Made by a program: the position numbers and the translations under genes. Below, piece by piece: positions 46,735 to 55,571 of a DNA stretch of 64,000 nt (positions within the stretch are counted from its first letter, which is position 1; each line of letters opens with the position of its first letter). The notes under the pieces are model-generated. The model ran no database searches and was not told where the DNA came from. It worked only from the letters and a program-made list of their open reading frames with translations. Origin of the DNA: Ktedonobacter robiniae. GTDB lineage: Bacteria; Chloroflexota; Ktedonobacteria; Ktedonobacterales; Ktedonobacteraceae. Location of the stretch: NCBI RefSeq assembly GCF_016587375.1, contig NZ_BNJG01000001.1:1612001-1676000 (forward strand). The letters are read 5' to 3'.

Positions 46735-46905
46735 TTAGTTTCCTGCCTCTTTTTCTTCGCGCTCTTGCTGCTCGCGAACCAGTTCTTCAACAACGGCCAG
46801 CTCGGCCTGCACCCCGCGCATACGCAGGGCAATGACCGTCAGATAGATAAACAGAATCACGATGGCGGCAATATAGGCAATCGCGAGATAGGTAAATCCC
46901 GACAT
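46735..46905 (-). CDS. ccmD: CcmD-like small haem-exporter subunit
   Basis: The protein has 56 residues: one N-terminal TM helix (TYLAIAYIAAIVILFIYLTVIAL) followed by a charged amphipathic tail (ELVREQQEREEKE). It lies 16 nt after ccmC, as in other ccmABCD operons. CcmD helps release holo-CcmE from CcmABC. AGAGGAGCGGAT precedes ATG 46905; the frame extends upstream into ccmC without a ribosome site. Confidence 0.75.
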   Translation of the reverse strand: MSGFTYLAIAYIAAIVILFIYLTVIALRMRGVQAELAVVEELVREQQEREEKEAGN

Positions 46906-46921
46906 ATCCGCTCCTCTCCCT

Positions 46922-47668
46922 TTATGAGACGATGGCTCGCAAGCGTTGCGCAATACTCTGCGCTCGCTGTAGGTGATAGACCTGGCGTACCAGGAAGATA
47001 AACAAGAGGGTAAACGCGATCAGGGTAACAAACATCGTCGCCAGCGCCTCAGGGGGCAGGCCCGCATCGGTATTCCCAATCTGCTGCGTTGGATGCTGAC
47101 CACGCCACCAATTGACTGAGAGATAGATGATTGGCACATCCACGGCACCTACGAGCGCCATGACCGCGCCTACACGCATGCTATCGAGCGTGCGCCCCAT
47201 ATAGTTACGCAACATCAAGTAACCCACATACATAAACCAGAGGATGAGCGTCGCTGTCAGCCTGGCATCCCAGACCCACCAGGTCCCCCAGATGGGGCGC
47301 CCCCAGACCGAGCCAGTAATCAACGCGATGCTGATAAAAATGGTGCCGACCTCGGCGTTGGCGCGCGCGATCCAGTCCCAGCGCTCGTCCTTCCGCACCA
47401 GGCAGACGACACTGGCAATGGCGAGCAGGATAAAGGCCAGCATCCCCAGCCAGGCACAGGCCACATGCAGGTAGAAGATACGCTGCGGGTCCAGTTGGAG
47501 CGCGTCTTCAGGCGCATAGAAGAAGATCATCCAGGAGGAGAGAGCTAACCCGATAAGCGATAGGGCGCCTATGATATAGTCGACGCCCGCTAGCCCGCGC
47601 TTTCGGCCACGCAACTCCTCAGCCTTCTTCGCACGCGCCGCATCCGCCTCACGCTTTGCAATAGCCAT
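46922..47668 (-). CDS. ccmC: Haem exporter protein CcmC
   Basis: The protein has 248 residues and six TM helices. The haem-handling tryptophan-rich WWD segment (SVWGRPIWGTWWVWDARLT) is clear, and His residues flank it (FYLHVACAW near residue 70). CcmC loads haem onto CcmE. It follows ccmB by 4 nt. Confidence 0.92.
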   Translation of the reverse strand: MAIAKREADAARAKKAEELRGRKRGLAGVDYIIGALSLIGLALSSWMIFFYAPEDALQLDPQRIFYLHVACAWLGMLAFILLAIASVVCLVRKDERWDWIARANAEVGTIFISIALITGSVWGRPIWGTWWVWDARLTATLILWFMYVGYLMLRNYMGRTLDSMRVGAVMALVGAVDVPIIYLSVNWWRGQHPTQQIGNTDAGLPPEALATMFVTLIAFTLLFIFLVRQVYHLQRAQSIAQRLRAIVS

Positions 47669-47672
47669 AGAT

Positions 47673-48362
47673 TTATTCCTCGATTACAAACTGGAACGCG
47701 AGCATTGACACGCCCAGAAAGATCACATCAAACACAATAATCAAGCCCAGCCAGGGCGGCTCGTTTACCTGTGGCATCAGTAGATTCTCGGTTAAACGAA
47801 TGGCCCCTATTACCACTGGCACAATCAAGGGAAACACCAGGATCGGTAACAGCATCTCGCGCCCTCGTCCCGAGGAGGCAATGGCGGAGAAGAGCGTCCC
47901 CACACTGGCAATGCCAATTGTACCAAGCAAAACTATCTCTATTAGTACTATCGGCCCTCCACCGGGTAAGTATAAGTTAAACAGAGCCAGGTAGATGGGG
48001 AGAGCCACAATTTCTACTACACCGATAAATAGCAAATTTCCCAGGAATTTGGCAAGGTAGATCGCCTTCCGATCAACTGGACAGAGTAGCAGTCGATCCA
48101 GGGAACCCTGCTCACGCTCCGAACTCATCGTGCGCTCCAGTCCTAGAAGACTGGCGAAAATAAAGGAGACCCAGAGCACACCTGGGGCTACCGCCGCTTT
48201 GTTCTCGACCCGCAGGTCAAAAGTAAAGTTAAAGATGACCAGGACCAACAGGGCAAAGAGTCCCATACTGAGCCACGTCTGTTTGCTGCGCAGCTCGCTG
48301 CGAATATCTTTCCAGAGAATAGCACTGACTTGTAGCCAGAAGGCTTTGATTTCGCTCAGCAT
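47673..48362 (-). CDS. ccmB: Haem exporter protein CcmB
   Basis: The protein has 229 residues with six TM helices. The CcmB pattern KDIRSELRSKQTW.., FASLLGLERTMSSEREQGSLDRLLLCPVD and the LPILVFPLIVPVVIGAI segment are present. It is the permease partner of the CcmA ATPase, encoded 2 nt upstream. Confidence 0.92.
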   Translation of the reverse strand: MLSEIKAFWLQVSAILWKDIRSELRSKQTWLSMGLFALLVLVIFNFTFDLRVENKAAVAPGVLWVSFIFASLLGLERTMSSEREQGSLDRLLLCPVDRKAIYLAKFLGNLLFIGVVEIVALPIYLALFNLYLPGGGPIVLIEIVLLGTIGIASVGTLFSAIASSGRGREMLLPILVFPLIVPVVIGAIRLTENLLMPQVNEPPWLGLIIVFDVIFLGVSMLAFQFVIEE

Positions 48363-48364
48363 AA

Positions 48365-49078
48365 CTAGCGCACCACTTCCCGATACACCTGCTGCAAGGC
48401 TTCTACGCTCAACTCACTGCTGGCACAATTGCGTACAATACGCCCATTGACCAGGAAGGCAAGCTGATCGCTGAGCGCCAGCGCACGTTCAAGCTGGTGC
48501 GTGATAAACACGGTGCTGCCACCACGCGCGCTATGCTCAGCCATGAGTTCGTCGATCAAGGCATGCCCCTGCTGATCCAGTCCGGTATCAGGCTCGTCCA
48601 GCAGGAGAATATCTGGTTGATGTAGCAGGGCGCGTGCCCAGGCCAGGCGCTGCAACTGGCCGCGTGAGAAGGTTCGTACCCGCTCGCTCGCTCGTTTCGC
48701 CAGACCCACCCGTTCCAACAACACCTGCGCCCGTGCCCTCCCCTGGGAGACACTGTACATACGCGCGAAGAACTCCAGGTTCTCCTGAGCGGTCAGGTCT
48801 TCATAGAGGTAGGGCTGGTGCGCAACCAGGCCCACCAGGTGCCGTACCTCCTGGGCATCGCTCTCAGCATTCCAGCCACAGAGCCGTACCGTACCCGCAC
48901 CTGGCTTCGCCAGGCAGGCCAGAACACGCATAAGTGTGGTCTTGCCCGCACCATTGGCGCCCAGCAGCGCCAGGCGTTCCCCTGCCTGGACGCGCAGGTT
49001 GATGCCACGCAAAATCGGCTTGAGCCCATAGCTCTTCTTCAACCCCTCAACCTCGACCGCGACTGTGGCGGAGTTCAT
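48365..49078 (-). CDS. ccmA: Haem exporter ATP-binding protein CcmA
   Basis: The protein has 237 residues. Walker A is GANGAGKTTL, the signature FSRGQLQRLAWARALLH and Walker B ILLLDEPDTGLD. The C-terminus is short, as in CcmA. With CcmB and CcmC it powers release of haem-loaded CcmE. Its ATG overlaps the stop of the preceding gene by 4 nt, so the two are coupled. Confidence 0.92.
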   Translation of the reverse strand: MNSATVAVEVEGLKKSYGLKPILRGINLRVQAGERLALLGANGAGKTTLMRVLACLAKPGAGTVRLCGWNAESDAQEVRHLVGLVAHQPYLYEDLTAQENLEFFARMYSVSQGRARAQVLLERVGLAKRASERVRTFSRGQLQRLAWARALLHQPDILLLDEPDTGLDQQGHALIDELMAEHSARGGSTVFITHQLERALALSDQLAFLVNGRIVRNCASSELSVEALQQVYREVVR

Positions 49079-50484
49079 CGGCGCGTCGCCTCCTGCTCTC
49101 GCATGATCGTACGCAGCAGCGCCTTGGTCTTATTGCGCTTCTCCTGGTAGGCGCTCTTACTGATCTTACCAGCCTCGTACTCTTTGTCCAGTTCTAATAG
49201 CTCTTTCATTAAGGCTTTGCGTCGCTTTTCCTGGGAACTACTATGCGCCTCGTCGTCTTCATGCTGCACCTTACTGGTAGCTTTCTTTTCAGCCGTAGCA
49301 TGTTTGCTTCCTCGGCCTCTAGCCTTGTCTCGCTTCCCTTCCTCTGGTTCCAGGCCCATTTTTACGCGCACAATACGCACTATATTCCAAAGCAGAATCA
49401 CCAGGCCCACCAGGACGATAATCAAAACGATTACCCAGATTGAATTTAAGCCTGAAGATGTCCCCGTGCCGATACCAGTCACGCTCTCTGGTGCCTGGGG
49501 AAGCCCCTCGATCTTCATGACGACCTGGCGCTCTGGTGGCAGGTTGGCCGCGGTGTAGAGGTTATAAGGGCGGTCGGCATTATTGACCACGCCCTTGGGT
49601 GTTATATCCGGGCTGGAGACATGGTATTGCGTCGGCACCAGCAGGGACACACCGAGCGTGGGATAAATGGCCTTATAGTCGTAGTTAAAGCTCGTACCAG
49701 TGTAGGGGACCTCGAAGCCATAGGAGAACTCGCTGTCGCCTGGAGGCACCATGGCGTCCGTCGCGAAGCCATTTCCAGCCTGAATGGCGCGATAGCCAAT
49801 CAGCCCCTTCTGGAGCGAGATGGCACGTGCACCGGCTGGTAGCGGGAAGAAGAGCGCCTTGGGTCGACCCTGGGTGGCGTCCAGTGAGCCCACAAAGGCT
49901 CGCCCATCCAGGTTCTTAAAGGCAAAGATTGCTGAGACGTTCAAGACATGTCTCTGACTATCTACCTGCTTCACCAGCAAGGTCGATTCGATGACGGCCA
50001 TTTTTGAACTATCCGTGGTCGCGTCATAGACCGTCAGATCTACCCTCTGCTCCGGCTGGTTGACCAGGGAGAGCGAGTCCGACGAGTAGTTCGCATTCTG
50101 ATAACGGATATACACTGCGTAGGTCAGAGTCTTGTCATTCGAGAGGCTAGAGAAACTATAATTCCCGCCCGCATCGGTAATGGTTGTCTGTGCATCCTTC
50201 GAGTTATTACCCTGCGCCACCTGCAAGGTGACAGTCTGCCCTGCCAGGGGGCTATTATTCTTCGAACCATCCAGCAGTCGTCCATAGATATGACCCGTGC
50301 CGCCATGCACTATCCCGGCTGTTCGTGTATGCGCCCGAGCAGGAGACCAGGCCAGAATTCCCAGCATGAGCAGCGCCAGCAGGCAGGCCCCGCCCAGCAC
50401 CTGGCTTATAAACACCAGGCGTTTGCCCAGTCCAGGGTTCTTGCGTGTCTCCTTCTTGCTCAAACATTTATAGCTGCTTCGCAT
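49075..50484 (-). CDS. Membrane protein with carboxypeptidase-regulatory-like domain inside the ccm operon
   Basis: The protein has 469 residues. An N-terminal TM/signal segment (VFISQVLGGACLLALLMLGILAW) is followed by a CarboxypepD_reg-like domain (GRLLDGSKNNSPLAGQTVTLQVAQG..TDAGGNYSFSSL). A ~200-residue beta-rich extracytoplasmic domain comes next, then a TM helix (IWVIVLIIVLVGLVILLWNIV). The basic tail ends in a CcmI-like helical hairpin (LMKELLELDKEYEAGKISKSAYQEKRNKTKALL). I chose ATG 50484, 8 nt behind GAGGAAGA. The place between ccmI-like and ccmA is constant with a cytochrome-maturation role, probably as an apocytochrome or CcmH partner, but no such function is established from sequence. 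Confidence 0.65.
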   Translation of the reverse strand: MRSSYKCLSKKETRKNPGLGKRLVFISQVLGGACLLALLMLGILAWSPARAHTRTAGIVHGGTGHIYGRLLDGSKNNSPLAGQTVTLQVAQGNNSKDAQTTITDAGGNYSFSSLSNDKTLTYAVYIRYQNANYSSDSLSLVNQPEQRVDLTVYDATTDSSKMAVIESTLLVKQVDSQRHVLNVSAIFAFKNLDGRAFVGSLDATQGRPKALFFPLPAGARAISLQKGLIGYRAIQAGNGFATDAMVPPGDSEFSYGFEVPYTGTSFNYDYKAIYPTLGVSLLVPTQYHVSSPDITPKGVVNNADRPYNLYTAANLPPERQVVMKIEGLPQAPESVTGIGTGTSSGLNSIWVIVLIIVLVGLVILLWNIVRIVRVKMGLEPEEGKRDKARGRGSKHATAEKKATSKVQHEDDEAHSSSQEKRRKALMKELLELDKEYEAGKISKSAYQEKRNKTKALLRTIMREQEATRR

Positions 50485-50857
50485 CGTCTTTGTCTTCCTC
50501 GTTTTGCTCTCGCATACTGCGCAACTGTTCCTCAATCATCTCATCCAGGGCCTGCTCCTGGTCATAGCGCGCCTTCAAGGCCACAAGGGCGCGCCGCATG
50601 TAACGCTCGCGCATGCTGCGATAATCTGGCTCGTCGATATTCCCAAGCTGATAATCGAGTTCAACTTCCTGAAGGGCCGCCTTGGCCGCAGTTTCCTGGC
50701 CCTCGGTGGTAGTAGCGCGCTCCTGCACACTCTGTTCCACTTGCTCAGAGACGACGATCTGTGCGGCACTTCTCCTGGTCTCTGAGCGGCGCAAGAGGGG
50801 GTAGAGCACAAAAGCCAGGGCCAGTAACCCCAGGATCAATGCGATTACAATAGCCAT
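50468..50857 (-). CDS. CcmI-like cytochrome c biogenesis protein (short)
   Basis: The protein has 129 residues. One N-terminal TM helix (IVIALILGLLALAFVLYPLL) is followed by a helical region containing LQEVELDYQLGNIDEPDYRSMRERYMRRALVALKA. This is the 'EL..D...G.I...DY......' hairpin of CcmI/CycH N-termini. It lacks the TPR apocytochrome-binding part of full-length CcmI. Its start overlaps the ccmH stop by one nt (TAATG). Confidence 0.7.
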   Translation of the reverse strand: MAIVIALILGLLALAFVLYPLLRRSETRRSAAQIVVSEQVEQSVQERATTTEGQETAAKAALQEVELDYQLGNIDEPDYRSMRERYMRRALVALKARYDQEQALDEMIEEQLRSMREQNEEDKDDAKQL

Positions 50858-51474
50858 TAGTGCTCCTCCTTCTTCTGGTGTTTTTCCTGCGCCGCTTGTG
50901 CCTCATCTGTTTGCTCTTTCTGCGAGGGGCGAAAGAGGATGTCTTCCTCGGCTAGCTCTTGTTCGAGTAAAGCCTGGTACGTCTCCAGCTCTTGTACATC
51001 TACGATCTCTAACGAGTGGGCCTCGCGTTGCGCGAGCGCCACTCCTCGTGTTTGCGCCTGCCTGCGCCAATCGCGTAGGGTCAGGAAGACCAGGACACAT
51101 CCCCCAAGCAGCAATAACACAGGCACTAGCCAGGCGAGCAGGGAGAAACCCTGGGACTGGGGCGTCAGGAGGATATCATCCCCATAGTGCTCGCGAAAGT
51201 AATCAAACACCTCTTGCTCAGATTTGCCCTCTTGCAACTGCTGGCGAATCTTTGCGCGCATCTGACGCGCCATATCCGCAGGGGCATCCGACACCGGCTC
51301 GCCCTGGCAGACAGGACACTTGATCTGGCTGGCGACCTCCCGCACACGCTGGTCCAGCGTCTTATTGCGCTCCGCATTAATATACAGGAACGACCAGGCG
51401 GCGAGCATAAAGGCGACCAGACCCAGGCAGAGATAGAGCATACTGCGCTTTCTTACAGGTCTCCCAGGTCTCAT
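50857..51474 (-). CDS. ccmH: Cytochrome c maturation thiol oxidoreductase CcmH
   Basis: The protein has 205 residues. A TM anchor (MLYLCLGLVAFMLAAWSFLYI) is followed by the active site QIKCPVCQGEPVSDAPADMARQMR. The CcmH/CycL helical-bundle sequence VFDYFREHYGDDILLTP and a second TM (LLAWLVPVLLLLGGCVLVFL) complete the core. It keeps apocytochrome CXXCH thiols reduced for haem ligation. It overlaps ccmF by 4 nt. Confidence 0.92.
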   Translation of the reverse strand: MRPGRPVRKRSMLYLCLGLVAFMLAAWSFLYINAERNKTLDQRVREVASQIKCPVCQGEPVSDAPADMARQMRAKIRQQLQEGKSEQEVFDYFREHYGDDILLTPQSQGFSLLAWLVPVLLLLGGCVLVFLTLRDWRRQAQTRGVALAQREAHSLEIVDVQELETYQALLEQELAEEDILFRPSQKEQTDEAQAAQEKHQKKEEH

Positions 51475-53513
51475 ACGCTGGCTCCCTTGTCTACAGCCAC
51501 CTTGCTTGCCTCTTCAGGCGTCGTGATCGCGACACGTCCATTTTTTACGCCCTGGCGACCATATACAGCTCGCTTGCGCCCATCCGGCCACCAGCAGAGC
51601 AGGCCCCCTAGCAGCATAATGACGCCCCCATACCAGACCAGGGGCACCAAGGGATTGATAAAGATACGAATGGTGGCCTGCGAGGGACCACTCCAATCAC
51701 CCAGGAAGACATAGAGGTCGGTCACCCCCAGAGTCGTAATCGCAATCTGGCTGGCTGGCTGATTATCGAAGTTCTTATACATTGTACGCCCGGGCTGAAT
51801 AGAGTCCACCAGCGTCCCATTACGCCAGACCTGCATCAGTGCCGCGACGCTCTGCTGATCATCGCCATAGCTCTGCAAGTTACCCTTGTAGACGAACAGG
51901 TAGCCACCAATTGTGGTCTCCTGCCCGCTCTTGAGCGTGACATCTTTCTGCACCTGGAAGAAGTGAGAGCCAATGACACCCGCCGCCAGCAAGACCAGAC
52001 CCAGGTGGACCACATAGCCACCATAGCGCTGGCGATAGCGCTTAAAGAGCATGTAGACGGCCTGCCAGTAGGGCTCACCATGGGCGTGCCGCACACGAGC
52101 GCCACGCCAGAGTTCATACAAGATCGCCATAGCGGTAAAGGCACAGACCGAGAAGCCAATGTTGGCCAGGACATCCGTGATACCCAGGAGCGGCAGTACC
52201 AGTGCGCAGGCCGCCGCCAGTATCGTAGGCACACTCAGGTTACGCCAGAGAGCATTAGGAGAGGTACGGCGCCACGCCAGCAGCGGCCCAATTCCCATCG
52301 CCAGAATGAGCACGGCGAAGAGCGGACCATTCACGGAATTATAGAAAGGCGCGCCTACTGTCATCGTCTGCTTGCGAATAGTCGCCGAGATCAGGGGGAA
52401 GAGGGTCCCCCATAGAGTAGCGAAGGTGATACCCAGCAGCATCAGATTATTCAGCAGGAAGACGCCCTCGCGCGAGACCACCGAGTCGAACTCCTGGTCC
52501 GGCTTGAGTTTTGGTAAGCGGAAGAAGAAGAGCGCGGTCGAAAAGATGATAATGACGGCCAGAAAGGCAAAGAAATACACACCGATGTCAGAATAGGCAA
52601 ACGAGTGCACCGAGCTAATAATGCCGCTTCGTACCTCAAAGGTGCCAAAGATCGAGAGCGCGAACGAGGCGATCACCAGGAACATATTCCAGACTTTGAG
52701 CATGCCACGGCGCTCCTGCACCATTGTCGAATGCAAAAAGGCTGTTGAGGTCAACCAGGGCAGAAGCGCGGCATTCTCCACCGGGTCCCAGCCCCAGTAG
52801 CCACCCCAGCCCAGCACATGATAGGCCCACCAGCTCCCCAGGAGCAGACCCGCCGTCTGAATGCTCCAGGAGGCCAGCATCCAGCGACGCATGGAGCGCA
52901 GCCAATCACTATTTACCTCACCAGAAAGCAGTGCTGCGACCGCGAAGGCGAAGGGCACCGAGAAGCTCATATACCCCATCAGCAACATCGGTGGATGCAC
53001 CAGCATCCCAGGGTCCATCAGCAGCGGATTCAGACCCGTGCCATCCTGTGGGGGATAAGGCAGGCGCACAAAAGGATTAGAAACGGTGACGAGCACCAGT
53101 ACAAAGAAGCCCTCAACCACCATCAAGGTCGCCAGCACATAGGGTACCAGCTTAGCGGGGGCGCGACGCGAGGTAAAGGCAAAGATCGCGGAGAAGATGC
53201 CCAGCATCAGTGCCCAGTAGAGCAGTGAACCTTCCTGCCCGCCATAGAAGGCGGCTGAGGTAAAATACCAGGGCATGCTGCGGCTTGACTGTTCGGCGAC
53301 ATATTTTACCCCAAAGTCATGCGTCAAAAACGATACTACCAGCATCGCCGAGGCCAGCACGAGAAAGGCGGATACCGCCAGGACAGCCCTCTTGGCACTT
53401 ATGATTGCCTGTGGCTGCTCTCGCACTGCTCCCACCACCGCTATGACAATAGCGAAAACGGCGAAGCCGAGCGCCAGCATTAGCGCGATAATACCAATAT
53501 CAGAAAAGTACAC
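51471..53513 (-). CDS. ccmF: Cytochrome c haem lyase subunit CcmF
   Basis: The protein has 680 residues with about 14 TM helices. The WWD segment GGYWGWDPVENAALLPWL and flanking His residues are conserved, and the large C-terminal extracytoplasmic domain is present. CcmF with CcmH transfers haem from CcmE to apocytochromes. It lies 24 nt after ccmE. Confidence 0.94.
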   Translation of the reverse strand: MYFSDIGIIALMLALGFAVFAIVIAVVGAVREQPQAIISAKRAVLAVSAFLVLASAMLVVSFLTHDFGVKYVAEQSSRSMPWYFTSAAFYGGQEGSLLYWALMLGIFSAIFAFTSRRAPAKLVPYVLATLMVVEGFFVLVLVTVSNPFVRLPYPPQDGTGLNPLLMDPGMLVHPPMLLMGYMSFSVPFAFAVAALLSGEVNSDWLRSMRRWMLASWSIQTAGLLLGSWWAYHVLGWGGYWGWDPVENAALLPWLTSTAFLHSTMVQERRGMLKVWNMFLVIASFALSIFGTFEVRSGIISSVHSFAYSDIGVYFFAFLAVIIIFSTALFFFRLPKLKPDQEFDSVVSREGVFLLNNLMLLGITFATLWGTLFPLISATIRKQTMTVGAPFYNSVNGPLFAVLILAMGIGPLLAWRRTSPNALWRNLSVPTILAAACALVLPLLGITDVLANIGFSVCAFTAMAILYELWRGARVRHAHGEPYWQAVYMLFKRYRQRYGGYVVHLGLVLLAAGVIGSHFFQVQKDVTLKSGQETTIGGYLFVYKGNLQSYGDDQQSVAALMQVWRNGTLVDSIQPGRTMYKNFDNQPASQIAITTLGVTDLYVFLGDWSGPSQATIRIFINPLVPLVWYGGVIMLLGGLLCWWPDGRKRAVYGRQGVKNGRVAITTPEEASKVAVDKGASV

Positions 53514-53537
53514 TCTGCTCTATTCCTACTTTCTGGC

Positions 53538-54002
53538 CTACTTTCTGGCTGGAGGGGTCGCGTTCTGGAACTTGGAGGGGCACTTCGCCAGCAGGGTCTG
53601 CGCCTCGAAGGGTCCCTGGCCCGTGTAGCGTCCCTCGACCACTACCTGTACACCTGGCTTAAAGATATCAGGCACCACTCCGCTGTAGTTGACGCGCAAG
53701 GTTTGCTTGCCGTCTACAATTGAGAACTGGATATGGTTCTGCACATCATCCTTGACGATTGTGCCAGCCTGGACATTGCCCGCGATACGTATGGTCTGTG
53801 AGGCACAATTCGTACAGGATTTCAATTCCGAGACTGTCATATAATAGGCGGCGCTGGTCTGTGTATTGGCATAGACCAGGTATACAACCGCTCCCAGAAT
53901 AGCCAGTCCCACCAGTAAAAAGCTCAGTGGGAAACGCTTTTTGCGGCGCTGCTCTGGAGTAATCTTTGCTTCTTGCTGCTCTATCGTCATTGCAGGCGGC
54001 AC
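53538..54002 (-). CDS. ccmE: Haem chaperone CcmE, Cys-type variant
   Basis: The protein has 154 residues. A TM anchor (SFLLVGLAILGAVVYLVYAN) is followed by the OB-fold CcmE domain (TIRIAGNVQAGTIVKDD.. and DIFKPGVQVVVEGRYTGQGPFEAQTLLAKCPSKF). In most bacteria haem is bound covalently by His in a LLAKHxxxY motif. Here the position is Cys (C141), and the usual Tyr four residues later is Phe (F145). Cys-type CcmE (CxxxY) is known from some delta-proteobacteria and archaea; the Phe is unusual even for these. GTG 54002 follows AAAGGAGAAACGAGAC. Confidence 0.9.
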   Translation of the reverse strand: MPPAMTIEQQEAKITPEQRRKKRFPLSFLLVGLAILGAVVYLVYANTQTSAAYYMTVSELKSCTNCASQTIRIAGNVQAGTIVKDDVQNHIQFSIVDGKQTLRVNYSGVVPDIFKPGVQVVVEGRYTGQGPFEAQTLLAKCPSKFQNATPPARK

Positions 54003-54040
54003 GTCTCGTTTCTCCTTTGGTGGTAGGATTCACTAACTCT

Positions 54041-54137
54041 GTAGGGTCCATGCTTGCATGGACTTTCTCGCCTCCAGATCGATAATCTGGGACGAGAAAG
54101 TCGCTGCGCTTGCAGTCCATGCAAGCATGGACCCTAC
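54041..54137. terminator. Complex multi-stem inverted repeat upstream of ccmE
   Basis: The outer 24-bp arms 54041-54064 and 54114-54137 enclose ACTTTCTCG / CGAGAAAGT and CCAGAT / ATCTGG stems. A further outer pairing involves TTCACT near 54028 and AGTGAA near 54150. It separates copD from ccmE. Confidence 0.55.
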
Positions 54138-54163
54138 ATCTAAGAACTAAGTGAATCTACCAT

Positions 54164-54619
54164 TTAGTGAGGGGTGATGGCCGCTTCAAACAGGATGTTG
54201 AGCAGCGCCCCCAGAATAAATACCAGTATGCCAAGGGCTAGCATGACTTGAGGCGCGACCTTTGAGAGGCGCGAAGTCCTTTTTGCCAGCCGGCGAATAT
54301 TGCTTTGTCCCAGGTAAATAGCCACAAACAGCATTGCAAGCACGAGCACGATCTTGGTGATCAGGGTCGCGAGATACGGCCAGCCCAGGGTGGTCTGCGT
54401 CAGGCGATCCACTGTCAGGTAGACGCCGCTCAGCACCATGATCCCCATGCAGATATTGACCATCCGCTTGAAGAGGGCCGCGACCTGGCTCGAAATCACT
54501 GGAGAGGGTCCACCGGCGCGCAAAGCGGGAATGACCACGAGCAGATACATAATACTGCCACCAACCCAGGCCGCACCCGCGATTGTATGCGCGGCGCGCA
54601 TGATTAGATGTAAGATCAT
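54164..54619 (-). CDS. CopD-like membrane protein
   Basis: The protein has 151 residues with four TM helices. The start (MILHLIMRAAHTIAGAAWVGGSIMYLL) and its His residue are typical of the CopD/DUF2269-type integral membrane family. ATG 54619 is the natural family start; a GTG at 54661 would add 14 polar residues. It follows the TlpA-like gene and may serve copper or haem-copper oxidase assembly. That link is inference. Confidence 0.7.
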   Translation of the reverse strand: MILHLIMRAAHTIAGAAWVGGSIMYLLVVIPALRAGGPSPVISSQVAALFKRMVNICMGIMVLSGVYLTVDRLTQTTLGWPYLATLITKIVLVLAMLFVAIYLGQSNIRRLAKRTSRLSKVAPQVMLALGILVFILGALLNILFEAAITPH

Positions 54620-54650
54620 TTCCGCGTTACCCCAGCTCTCACTAAAGAAA

Positions 54651-55298
54651 TTAGGCGACACCTAATTTCTTCAATTCGAGCTGCAAACCCTTCTGGTCCA
54701 GGGGCCCATAGCGCCCTACGATCTTGCCACTCGCGTCGATAAAGAAGGTCTCGGGATAGCCACGAATGCCATAACTGACCCCTGTATCGCCATTCAGCGT
54801 ATCCTGCACATTGGTATAACCCAGGGTATACTTCTGCAAGAAGTTATGCGCGTCGCTAGATGGCTCATTAGAATCCACGCCAAGCATGACCACATTTTTA
54901 CTCTGCAACTGCTGCCAGGTCTTGCTCAACTGGGGTGCCTCAGCCTGGCACGGCTCGCACCACGAGGCCCAGAAATTGAGAATCACAGGCTTGCCCTTAA
55001 AGTCGGAGAGCTGCACTTCTTTCCCATCGCTAAGCGAGGGAAGCTTGAAGTTAGGGGCATCCTTTCCAATTAAAGGGCTGGGCATCTCGCCAGTCGTTGA
55101 GTTGCTGGAGGGCGCGTTCTGTGCCCCAGAGGCAGGCGTCAATAATTGCGTGAGCAGCAGGGCCAATAGGGCCACGCTAATCGTGGTCACCACACTAAAG
55201 GTAATAATATGGCGGCGCTTACTGCGCTGCTCGAAGGCCTTCTCGTCGCCCACTTCTGCCATTGTTCTATGTTGTAGATCCAATTCTTCAGCTGCCAT
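54651..55298 (-). CDS. TlpA/ResA-like membrane-anchored thioredoxin
   Basis: The protein has 215 residues. An N-terminal TM helix (IITFSVVTTISVALLALLLTQLL) is followed by an AhpC/TSA-thioredoxin fold with FKGKPVILNFWASWCEPCQAEAPQL. The active site is WCEPC, and GYPETFFID carries the cis-Pro region. Proteins of this class (CcmG, ResA) reduce apocytochrome or CcmH disulfides. It heads the maturation gene cluster, which supports that role. Confidence 0.88.
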   Translation of the reverse strand: MAAEELDLQHRTMAEVGDEKAFEQRSKRRHIITFSVVTTISVALLALLLTQLLTPASGAQNAPSSNSTTGEMPSPLIGKDAPNFKLPSLSDGKEVQLSDFKGKPVILNFWASWCEPCQAEAPQLSKTWQQLQSKNVVMLGVDSNEPSSDAHNFLQKYTLGYTNVQDTLNGDTGVSYGIRGYPETFFIDASGKIVGRYGPLDQKGLQLELKKLGVA

Positions 55299-55325
55299 GT
55301 GCTTTCACTTTTTTAGTGCTCCTAT

Positions 55326-55374
55326 CGAAAACCTGAGTGCGGAGCACTAGCCGCGAGAGCGGCGTTGGTTTTCG
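55326..55374. repeat. REP-like palindromic element, copy 2
   Basis: CGAAAACCTGAG..GTTGGTTTTCG with an inner GCCGCGAGAGCGGC hairpin is followed by TATAAGAAGG. It shares its plan with 28124-28193 and 59441-59499. Confidence 0.6.
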
Positions 55375-55571
55375 TATAAGAAGGTACTTGCCTGGTATCG
55401 AAGATATAATAACAGACAGATTATGGTGCTTAAGCCTGATAGCCAACTTGCAAGCCTTTAAGGCTACCTTACAAAGACCTGAACATCTTTTATATAGCAG
55501 AAAGAGAGCATCTGGCTGATGCCCTCTTTCTTATGTTCGGCAAAAAAAGCTATTTCTGTAGCGGCTACTTC

